Of a stretch of 12,510 nucleotides of DNA, positions 1 to 5,574 are shown one piece after another. Numbering within the stretch: the stretch's first letter is position 1; every line of letters begins with the position of its first letter. A program made the translations under genes and the position numbers. The stretch is from CADEED01 sp035995425 (lineage in GTDB: Bacteria; Pseudomonadota; Gammaproteobacteria; Steroidobacterales; Steroidobacteraceae): contig DASYKM010000057.1 of the NCBI GenBank assembly GCA_035995425.1, forward strand, positions 1 through 12,510. Reading direction: 5' to 3'. The notes under the pieces are model-generated. The model did no database searches. It saw only the letters and a list, made by a program, of their open reading frames with translations, and had not been told where the DNA came from.

Positions 1-1077
1 GTCCATGTCCCAGGCGCTGGCGTGGCACACCACTTCGCGGTCACGCGGACGCGTGAGCATGGAGCGCTCCCAGAAAGTCTGCGGCAACGCCGGGAAGCCG
101 ATCGAGGTGTAGAAGCTCTCGGCGGACTTGGCCATGCGCACCGCGTCCCACTTGTCCTTCTGCAGCAGGCGGTCGGCCGACTCGATGCTCGCCGCCGGAT
201 ACGGCTTGAGCAGGTCGTCGTACACGCGGTTCCACTGTTGGGCCCACATGTTGCCTAACAAGTGCGCCGGGATCGGCTTGCCGTCCGGCACCTTGTCCTT
301 GCCATAGCGCTGCTGCAGTCGGCCGCGCGCGTAGCAGTGCAGGCCCTTGTACAGCGGCTCGACCTGGCTCCACAGGCGGTCGGCTTCCTTCTCGAAGTCC
401 GCGACCGGCATGTCGTAACCGGCGCGCCACAACACGCCGACGTCGTCGAAGCCCAGTTCCTTCGCGCCTTCGTTGGCGAGCTCGACGAAGCGCTGGTATT
501 TCGGCCGCATCGGCCTGGCGACCGAATGCCAGCCGGCCCAGGCGTCGGTGAGTTCCTGGTAGTTGCGGCTGGTGGCGATGACCTCGCTGAGCTCATCGAG
601 GTTCTTGCAGTCGGTTTTCCGGCCATCCTTGTTGGTGCCCGGCGGGCAGTACTTGCCTTCGCCATACATGGCGTCGAGCTCGGTGGTCAGTTCGGCGAGC
701 TCGCGGCGCTTGGCCGGATCGGACGGCGCCGGCGCGCTCACGCCGAGCTTGATGAGCATGAGCGCGCGCGCGCTGCTCGCATCGATCTCGAGCTTGTCGT
801 AGGCCTTGGCCTCGGCCGCCTTGCGGCTGAAGAATTCTAGATAGCGATCGGTGGCACGCGCATTCAGGTACTGCGTGTCGACCGTGATGTCGGTGGCCTG
901 CGTCCAGCCGGCGGCGTTGGCCTCGCGGTTGAGATCGATCAGGTCGTGGTTGACGTCGGCCACGAACCCGTCGACCTTGGGTGGCGGCGTGGTGCCCTTG
1001 CTGCAGGAAACGAGCAGGCCGGCGCCCAGCGACAGCGAAATCACGGCGAGGCCGCGCAAGTAGTTCGACGAGCTCAT
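1..1077 (-). CDS. Peptidase M2 (angiotensin-converting-enzyme-like dipeptidyl carboxypeptidase), lipoprotein, C-terminal part outside the window
   Basis: This is a zinc dipeptidyl carboxypeptidase that removes C-terminal dipeptides from peptides outside the cytoplasm. The visible 359 codons start at an ATG and stay open to the window edge. Residues 1-25 form a lipoprotein signal with lipobox LVSC (Cys25), so the mature protein is probably membrane-anchored. Family hallmarks are LLGNMWAQQW (about residues 273-282) and VVCHASAWD near the edge, both typical of M2 enzymes. In the family the HEXXH zinc motif lies about 30 residues after CHASAWD, so it should sit just past the left edge and cannot be checked here. 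The start codon overlaps the stop of the upstream peptide transporter (ATGA), which indicates translational coupling. Leu274 uses the rare codon TTA, within a CTAACAA copy on the opposite strand. The family call is secure; catalytic integrity is not visible. Confidence 0.93.
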   Translation of the reverse strand, partial: MSSSNYLRGLAVISLSLGAGLLVSCSKGTTPPPKVDGFVADVNHDLIDLNREANAAGWTQATDITVDTQYLNARATDRYLEFFSRKAAEAKAYDKLEIDASSARALMLIKLGVSAPAPSDPAKRRELAELTTELDAMYGEGKYCPPGTNKDGRKTDCKNLDELSEVIATSRNYQELTDAWAGWHSVARPMRPKYQRFVELANEGAKELGFDDVGVLWRAGYDMPVADFEKEADRLWSQVEPLYKGLHCYARGRLQQRYGKDKVPDGKPIPAHLLGNMWAQQWNRVYDDLLKPYPAASIESADRLLQKDKWDAVRMAKSAESFYTSIGFPALPQTFWERSMLTRPRDREVVCHASAWDMD

Positions 1078-2606
1078 TTTCTGTCTCCTATCCAGCTGCG
1101 CAGCGGGCGTGAGAGCAGGAGGATGACGACGCCGGCGCCGCCGCCGATCAGGGTCGTCAGCATGAACACCGCCGGCATCTGTTCGGCGTCGATCGAGGCG
1201 AAATACCCGCCGGACAGCCCGGCGGCGGTGTTGCCGATCGCCGCGCCGAGAAACCAGGTGCCCATCATGCGACCGACGAAGGCCGGCGGCGAAAGCTTGG
1301 TCACGTTCGACAAGCCGACCGGCGAGAGACACAACTCACCGAAGGTGTGCAGCAGATAGGCCATCAACAGCCAGATCGGTCCGACCTTGCCGTGCGTGGA
1401 CAAGACGAGATTGGCGGCGCCGAACATGACGAGAAACCCGAGGCCCAGCAGGATGAGCCCGACGCCCATCTTTGCGGGCGCCGACGGATCGATATTGCGC
1501 ACGCCAAGCGCCACCCAGAACCAGGCGAAGAACGGCGCGAACAATATGATGAAAATCGGATTGAGCGACTGATACCAGATCGCCGGATGCGCGTGGTCCG
1601 GGAACCAGCTGCCAAAGAGCGAGCGATCGGTGTTCTCCACCGCGAAGGTGTTGAACGTACTGCCTTGCTGCTCGAAGCCCGCCCAGAACATGGCCGCGCA
1701 AACGAAGAACACGAATATGACGCCGACCCGTCGGCGAGAGGCGCCGTCGAGCCCGGCGAAGAACAGCACGTAGACGAAGAACACCAGTGCGATGGCCGCC
1801 ATGGCGATCAACAGTCCCCACGCCATTTGCGTTTTCGTCGGGATGTGCTCGCCGAGAAACAGCATTGCGGCACCGGCGACCGCCAGCAATCCGACCAGGC
1901 CGACTCCCAACCAGGTCTTCTTGCGCTCGGCCGGCGTAATGCTGCTCGGCCGCAGCCCCGCCGTCCCGAGATATTTCTCGGTCAGCTTGAATTGGACGAC
2001 GCCGATGAGGGTGACGATGCCGCAGCAGAGAAAGCCCAGATGCCAGTTCCATTTTTCGCCGATCGTGCCGGCGGTCAGCGGGCCGATCGACGCGCCGAGA
2101 TTTATGCCCATGTAAAAGATGGAGAAGCCGGCGTCGCGGCGCGCTCCCGGCTGACCCTGGTACAGCGAGCCGACGACCGCCGAGACATTCGGCTTGAGAA
2201 GCCCGATGCCGATGGTCATCACGCCGAGGCCGAGATAGAACACCGCCGGAGTGGAGGGTATGGCCAGGACGAAATTGGCGGCGGCGATGATGATGCCGCC
2301 GACGAACACCGCGTTGCGCTGGCCGATCAGCCGGTCGGCGATCCAGCCACCCGGTACGCAACCTAGATAGGCCGCGCCGGCAAACAGACCATAGACCGCG
2401 CCGGCCGCGGCTCCATCGATTCCGAAGCCGGGATTCGCCGCGGTGGCCGAGGCCGCGAGGAATATCACCAGCATTCCGCGCACCGTGTAGTACGTGAAGC
2501 GCTCGAAGAATTCCATCATGAACAGCGTGGCGAGTCCGCGCGGGTGGCCGAAGAAACTGCGGCTATAGTCGGGCGACACGATGGTCGTCGTGGTCGGATC
2601 GTTCAT
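1074..2606 (-). CDS. POT/PTR2-family proton-coupled di/tripeptide transporter
   Basis: This is a proton-driven importer of di- and tripeptides of the major facilitator superfamily, in the inner membrane. The 510-residue length is normal for bacterial POT proteins. The N-terminal proton-coupling motif is intact as EFFERFTYY (about residues 32-40). It is followed by GGWIADRLIG after a transmembrane helix and by FYMGINLGASIGPL, the second PTR signature. Hydrophobic segments run through the whole length, consistent with 12-14 helices. The ATG at 2606 has only a weak GGGG ribosome-binding element about nine bases upstream. The gene lies 141 bases after tatC, in a gap that holds an inverted repeat, and its stop overlaps the start of the M2 peptidase. 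The pairing suggests that the peptidase makes dipeptides which this protein imports; that role is inferred from context and was not read from substrate-binding residues. Confidence 0.94.
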   Translation of the reverse strand: MNDPTTTTIVSPDYSRSFFGHPRGLATLFMMEFFERFTYYTVRGMLVIFLAASATAANPGFGIDGAAAGAVYGLFAGAAYLGCVPGGWIADRLIGQRNAVFVGGIIIAAANFVLAIPSTPAVFYLGLGVMTIGIGLLKPNVSAVVGSLYQGQPGARRDAGFSIFYMGINLGASIGPLTAGTIGEKWNWHLGFLCCGIVTLIGVVQFKLTEKYLGTAGLRPSSITPAERKKTWLGVGLVGLLAVAGAAMLFLGEHIPTKTQMAWGLLIAMAAIALVFFVYVLFFAGLDGASRRRVGVIFVFFVCAAMFWAGFEQQGSTFNTFAVENTDRSLFGSWFPDHAHPAIWYQSLNPIFIILFAPFFAWFWVALGVRNIDPSAPAKMGVGLILLGLGFLVMFGAANLVLSTHGKVGPIWLLMAYLLHTFGELCLSPVGLSNVTKLSPPAFVGRMMGTWFLGAAIGNTAAGLSGGYFASIDAEQMPAVFMLTTLIGGGAGVVILLLSRPLRSWIGDRK

Positions 2607-2621
2607 TATTTATTGCCCCGA

Positions 2622-2680
2622 GTCTTGGTGGGCGCTGTTGCGCCGCGATGGCGCCGAGTCTGACTCATGCGCACCAAGAC
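2622..2680. promoter_or_regulatory. Inverted repeat and GAGTC elements upstream of the peptide transporter
   Basis: In the 141-base gap between tatC and the transporter, GTCTTGGTG (2622-2630) is repeated inverted as CACCAAGAC (2672-2680). Between the arms lie a small GCGCC/GGCGC hairpin (2640-2654) and a near-perfect palindrome GAGTCTGACTC (2656-2666). CCGAGTCT occurs twice in direct orientation (2618-2625 and 2654-2661). The arrangement could be an operator or a leader structure. No convincing -35/-10 pair is visible, and no known regulator site was recognised. Confidence 0.35.
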
Positions 2681-2747
2681 CAGCAAGGCGGGCGGGCCGG
2701 GCGGTGAGGCTGCGGCGCCAGAGGGTGGGCGCGGCTGAAAAAGCCTG

Positions 2748-3533
2748 CTATTTCGCCTCGGCTTCTTCTTTCTCGGCGGCTTCGGCCGCTTCGCGGCGCA
2801 TCTTCTGCATGACGCGTGCCATCACCAGCCCGCCTTCGTAGAGCAGGTACATCGGGATGGCCATGATGCATTGTGAAATCGCGTCCGGCGGCGTGAGGAT
2901 CGCGGCGACCACGAAAATACCGATGATCACGTAGCCGCGATGTTTGGACATGCTCTCGACCTGCACGATGCCGGTGAGCACCAGCAGCACCACGGCCACG
3001 GGCACTTCGAACGCAATGCCGAAGGCGAAGAACATGGTGAGCACGAAGTCCAGGTAGCTGGTCATGTCGGGGATGTACTTCACGCCCTCGGGCGCGGTGC
3101 CGACCAGGTAGCTGAACATCAGCGGGAACACCACGATGTACGCGAACACCACGCCCACGTAGAACAGCAGCACCGAGGACACGAGCAGCGGCACTGCGAA
3201 ACGTTTCTCGCGCCGGTACAACCCGGGCGCGACGAACGCCCAGATCTGGTAGATGACCACCGGCATGGCGGCGAACAGCGAGACGAAAAACGCCACCTTG
3301 AACGGCGTCATGAACGGCGAAACCACGCTCGTGGCGATGAGCGTGGTGCCCTCGGGTAGTTTGGCGAGCAACGGTCGTGCGACCAGCGTGAACAGCTCGT
3401 TGGCGTAGATGGCGCTCGGCACGAATGCCAGCAGCAGCGCCAGCATCGCCTTCATGAGCCGGTCGCGCAGCTCGAGCAGGTGCGACATGAGCGTACCTTC
3501 GGCGAGGTTTTCGCTTTTCTTTTCCTCGGTCAC
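2748..3533 (-). CDS. tatC: Sec-independent protein translocase subunit TatC
   Basis: TatC is the multi-spanning core of the twin-arginine translocase and, with TatB, recognises RR signal peptides of folded substrates. The 261-residue protein has the expected six hydrophobic segments. The N-terminal HLLELRDRL element carries the conserved Glu. The loop IYQIWAFVAPGLYRREKRF is intact, as are FGIAFEVPVAV (the buried conserved Glu) and LTPPDAISQ before the last helices. The tail is charged (REAAEAAEKEEAEAK). The chosen start is GTG at 3533, 16 bases after the tatB stop, because it keeps the residues that usually precede HLLEL. An internal ATG at 3488, with GAAGG seven bases upstream, would remove 15 residues and is the alternative. 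The gene is the third of tatABC. No tatD follows; a peptide transporter does. Confidence 0.96.
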   Translation of the reverse strand: MTEEKKSENLAEGTLMSHLLELRDRLMKAMLALLLAFVPSAIYANELFTLVARPLLAKLPEGTTLIATSVVSPFMTPFKVAFFVSLFAAMPVVIYQIWAFVAPGLYRREKRFAVPLLVSSVLLFYVGVVFAYIVVFPLMFSYLVGTAPEGVKYIPDMTSYLDFVLTMFFAFGIAFEVPVAVVLLVLTGIVQVESMSKHRGYVIIGIFVVAAILTPPDAISQCIMAIPMYLLYEGGLVMARVMQKMRREAAEAAEKEEAEAK

Positions 3534-3549
3534 GGCGCGCAGCCCCCGC

Positions 3550-3969
3550 TCACGGCGCGCGGCGCGATTCGTCGTCGCGCGTACTAGTTAGATCGAGCTC
3601 GGTCTGCCCGCCGGTGTCGCCGGGCGCGGCTGGTTCTGGCGCCGGCGGTGCCGCGAGCGCGGCGGCGCGCTGCTCCGGATGCATGTGATGATCGGGCGGG
3701 TAGAAGTTCTCTTCCGGCTCGACGGGCGGCGGTGCGGAAGCCGCCGGCTTTGGGTCGAGCGAAGTATCGATGCCCGGATCGATGTTCACCTTGGTTTCGA
3801 GGTTGTGCGCTTCTTCCTCGAGCTGGTCGCGGAATTGCCGCGCCATGGCGCGGGCGCGTCCGACCCATCGGCCCACCTGCTGGGCGAGCTTGGGCAGCTT
3901 CTCCGGCCCCAGCACGATCAGCGAGAGCGCGAAGATCAGCAGCAGTTCAGTGAATCCAACCTCAAACAT
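3550..3969 (-). CDS. tatB: Sec-independent protein translocase subunit TatB
   Basis: TatB is a single-span inner-membrane protein that forms the substrate receptor with TatC. The N-terminus MFEVGFTELLLIFALSLIVLG is the classic TatB membrane segment with Glu8, followed by the GPEKLPKLAQQ hinge and an amphipathic helix rich in Arg and Gln. It is distinguished from TatA by the LGPEKLP hinge and the MFEVGF start. The 139 residues include a long tail of low complexity, rich in Pro and Ala. Within that tail sits a compact aromatic/His patch, NFYPPDHHMHPEQRAAALAA (about residues 88-107). The ATG at 3969 has GGAG six bases upstream. A 60-base gap holding a hairpin separates it from tatA, and 16 bases separate it from tatC. 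The codons for Leu-Thr near the C-terminus are CTA ACT, inside a CTAACTA copy. Confidence 0.95.
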   Translation of the reverse strand: MFEVGFTELLLIFALSLIVLGPEKLPKLAQQVGRWVGRARAMARQFRDQLEEEAHNLETKVNIDPGIDTSLDPKPAASAPPPVEPEENFYPPDHHMHPEQRAAALAAPPAPEPAAPGDTGGQTELDLTSTRDDESRRAP

Positions 3970-4007
3970 GGAGTGCTCCGCGGCGCGGCGGTGGTCGGGA
4001 GCTAATA

Positions 4008-4028
4008 GCGAAGACGGGAGCGTCTCGC
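4008..4028 (-). promoter_or_regulatory. Intercistronic stem-loop between tatA and tatB
   Basis: Reading on the minus strand, the message leaves the tatA TAA stop (4032-4030) and almost at once enters GCGAGACG CTCC CGTC T TCGC. This is an 8-bp stem with one bulged base and a four-base loop. No U-run follows, so it does not look like an intrinsic terminator. It could stabilise the 3' end of tatA mRNA after processing. Confidence 0.45.
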
Positions 4029-4029
4029 G

Positions 4030-4263
4030 TTAAACCTTGGTCTCGCTCTTTTCCGCGTTCCGTGCTTTCTCGGCTTCGGAAAACTCGGCATCGGCCTTGA
4101 GCTGTTTGACCGACTCTTCCTGATCGCCCTCGTTCATCGACTTCTTGAAGCCGCGCACCGCGGAGCCGAGATCCGAACCGATGGTCTTGAGCTTCTTCGC
4201 CCCGAAAATCAGCAGCACGACGACGAGGATTACGACGAGTTCTTTGAAACCTATGGGGCCCAT
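4030..4263 (-). CDS. tatA: Sec-independent protein translocase subunit TatA
   Basis: TatA is the abundant small subunit that oligomerises to form the protein-conducting element of the Tat system. The protein is 77 residues: MGPIGFKELVVILVVVLLIFG forms the membrane segment, then the FGAKKL hinge, then the amphipathic helix IGSDLGSAVRGFKKSM, then a short acidic and polar tail. The length and the GSDLGSAVRGFKK signature are typical of gammaproteobacterial TatA. The start at 4263 is chosen because a strong AGGAG lies seven bases upstream; the frame is open further upstream to 4344, but that extension has no matching family sequence. It is the first gene of tatABC and has a candidate promoter directly upstream, so the tat genes can probably be expressed independently of dtd. 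Confidence 0.95.
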   Translation of the reverse strand: MGPIGFKELVVILVVVLLIFGAKKLKTIGSDLGSAVRGFKKSMNEGDQEESVKQLKADAEFSEAEKARNAEKSETKV

Positions 4264-4276
4264 GAGCCGCTCCTGT

Positions 4277-4292
4277 GGGCGTGCGAACGCCC
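4277..4292 (-). promoter_or_regulatory. Perfect hairpin in the tatA leader
   Basis: On the minus strand the leader reads GGGCGT TCGC ACGCCC, a 6-bp perfect stem with a four-base loop, ending four bases before AGGAG. If transcription starts from the candidate promoter at 4304-4332, the stem lies near the 5' end of the message. It could protect the transcript or limit access to the ribosome-binding site. Confidence 0.45.
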
Positions 4293-4303
4293 CAAAAAAT
4301 GAC

Positions 4304-4332
4304 AATATTTGAGTGCCGGAATGATAAGTCAA
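4304..4332 (-). promoter_or_regulatory. Candidate sigma-70 promoter of tatABC
   Basis: On the minus strand TTGACT (plus positions 4327-4332) matches the -35 consensus at five of six positions. It is separated by 17 bases from AATATT (4304-4309), which matches the -10 consensus at four of six. The site lies in an AT-rich patch between dtd and tatA in otherwise GC-rich DNA. The predicted start would leave a leader of about 33 bases containing the hairpin. Confidence 0.5.
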
Positions 4333-4377
4333 CAGAGGCCCCAAACCTAAGAAAGTTCGGCCGAGGCGAGACTCCCA

Positions 4378-4854
4378 TCACGCGACGGGCTGGTTGGTTA
4401 ACTCTTTGTCATTCGGGGGCATTCTGAGCCAGAAGGTGACCGGTCCGTCGTTCACGAGCGAGACCCGCATGTGCGCGCCGAATTCGCCTCCGGCGACCTC
4501 GGCGTGAGCGGCGCGCGCCCGGCGCAGCAATTCCGCGAATAGCGCTCGCGCAGTCTCCGGAGCTGCCGCGCTGCTGAATCCCGGCCGCGTACCTTTGTGA
4601 GTGTCCGCCACGAGCGTGAATTGCGGTACGAGGAGCAGGCCGCCGCTGATGTCGCGCAGGGAATGATTCATCCGGCCGGCTTGATCCTCGAAGATGCGGT
4701 AGCCGAGCACGCGCTCGAGCAACCGCTCGCCACCCGCCACATCGTCGCCGCGCTCGATTCCGATGAGCGCGAGGATGCCGCGACCGATCTTGCCCACGGC
4801 GCGCCCTTCGACTTCCACCGCCGCCTCGCTGACCCTTTGGATGAGTGCTATCAA
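4378..4854 (-). CDS. dtd: D-aminoacyl-tRNA deacylase
   Basis: Dtd is a cytoplasmic proofreading enzyme that hydrolyses D-amino acids (and glycine mischarged on tRNA-Ala) from tRNA. The 158-residue protein has the full family layout. It begins MIALIQRVSEAAVEVEG, has ISGGLLLVPQFTLVADTHKGTRPGF in the middle (the PQFTL form of the SQFTL motif), and the Gly-cisPro motif NDGPVTFWL near the C-terminus. The start codon is TTG at 4854, chosen because homologues begin exactly at this Met-Ile-Ala-Leu; no in-frame ATG lies just upstream and no strong Shine-Dalgarno sequence is visible. It is transcribed away from the cytochrome gene and 114 bases before tatA. It may share read-through with tat, but the candidate tat promoter suggests partial independence. 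Confidence 0.94.
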   Translation of the reverse strand: MIALIQRVSEAAVEVEGRAVGKIGRGILALIGIERGDDVAGGERLLERVLGYRIFEDQAGRMNHSLRDISGGLLLVPQFTLVADTHKGTRPGFSSAAAPETARALFAELLRRARAAHAEVAGGEFGAHMRVSLVNDGPVTFWLRMPPNDKELTNQPVA

Positions 4855-4941
4855 TGTGGTGCGATTGTGCCCGGTGGCAATTGCGCGCCCAAGTCCTTAA
4901 TATCGCGGCCTGTTTTTGGGAGCCTGGGAATCAATTCAGTC

Positions 4942-5571
4942 ATGGCAGTGCGGATCTTAGCTCTAGTGTTGTTACTCCTCGCGCCGCTCGCGGCAATGGC
5001 GCAGGCGCCGGCCGGTGACGCCAAGCGCGGCCAGGCCATCGCCTACACTTGCAACGGCTGCCACGCCATCCCTAACTACAAGAACGTCTATCCGACCTAT
5101 TCGGTGCCCAAGCTGCACGGCCAGCGCCCGGAATACCTGCTCGCCGCGCTCAAGGCATACAAGAGCGGTGAACGTTCGCACGGCACCATGCATGCACAGG
5201 CATCGTCGATGAACGAGCAGGACATGGCGGACGTCGCCGCTTACCTGTCCGGTCCCGAGGTGCTCACCGCGTCGAAGAACGACGTGCCCGCCACGGCGCG
5301 CCCCAAGGCCACCGAAGTGTGCCTCGCCTGCCACGGCACCAATGGCGTCGGCATCACCGCCGACTACCCGACCCTCGCCGGCCAGCATCGCGACTACCTC
5401 GAACGCGCGCTGCACGACTACAAGCTGGGCGGTCGCAAGAACGCCATCATGGTCGGCATGGCCGCCACGCTCACCAGGGAAGACATCGAGCAGCTCGCGG
5501 CTTATTACGCGAGCCAGGAGCCGGCGCTGCAGGTCGTCCCCAAGAGAAAGTTCTTCTTCTCCTCGAACTAA
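4942..5571 (+). CDS. Periplasmic diheme c-type cytochrome, c4-like
   Basis: This is a small periplasmic electron carrier with two haem domains, like cytochrome c4, which usually donates electrons to terminal oxidases. The 209-residue protein has a signal peptide (residues 1-22, ending AMAQA). It has two CXXCH haem sites, CNGCH at 37-41 and CLACH at 127-131, each followed by PKLHGQ- or PTLAGQ-type segments. Candidate axial Met ligands lie in GTMHAQASSMN (first domain) and AIMVGMAATL (second domain). The first domain is atypical: CNGCHAIPNYKNVYPTY replaces the common DGNS-type loop. The start ATG at 4942 gives a proper signal peptide; the open frame upstream to 4597 is antisense to dtd and not real. 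Its partner enzyme is not visible. The TAA stop directly abuts the stop of the convergent S9 peptidase. Confidence 0.9.
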   Translation: MAVRILALVLLLLAPLAAMAQAPAGDAKRGQAIAYTCNGCHAIPNYKNVYPTYSVPKLHGQRPEYLLAALKAYKSGERSHGTMHAQASSMNEQDMADVAAYLSGPEVLTASKNDVPATARPKATEVCLACHGTNGVGITADYPTLAGQHRDYLERALHDYKLGGRKNAIMVGMAATLTREDIEQLAAYYASQEPALQVVPKRKFFFSSN

Positions 5572-5574
5572 CTA
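5568..5574. repeat. CTAACTA copy formed by two abutting convergent stop codons
   Basis: C-TAA-CTA holds the cytochrome stop (TAA, 5569-5571) and the S9 peptidase stop (TAG on minus, 5574-5572) with no base between them. It is one of eight CTAACWA copies in the window. The others are 255-261, 5072-5078, 8471-8477, 10813-10819 and 11785-11791 on plus, and 3585-3591 and 6974-6980 on minus. Confidence 0.6.

Noticed and set aside
1336..2361. Long overlapping frames on both strands inside the POT transporter gene
   Set aside because: They are shadows of the transporter with no start signals; the transporter motifs are intact in the chosen frame.
2727..2747. GGCT-TTTTC-AGCC after the tatC stop as a terminator
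   Set aside because: The stem is only four base pairs and no U-run follows it on the minus strand.
2940..3359. A His- and Glu-rich 139-codon open frame on plus
   Set aside because: It is the complement of tatC; its His-rich content is the mirror of hydrophobic codons, not a metal-binding protein.
4264..4344. N-terminal extension of TatA by 27 codons
   Set aside because: It would include the candidate promoter and leader hairpin, and the strong AGGAG sits correctly before the ATG at 4263.
4864..4902. Promoter for the cytochrome gene using TTAATAT as -10
   Set aside because: The AT-rich box is suggestive, but no acceptable -35 lies at a normal distance; best candidates match only about half of the consensus.
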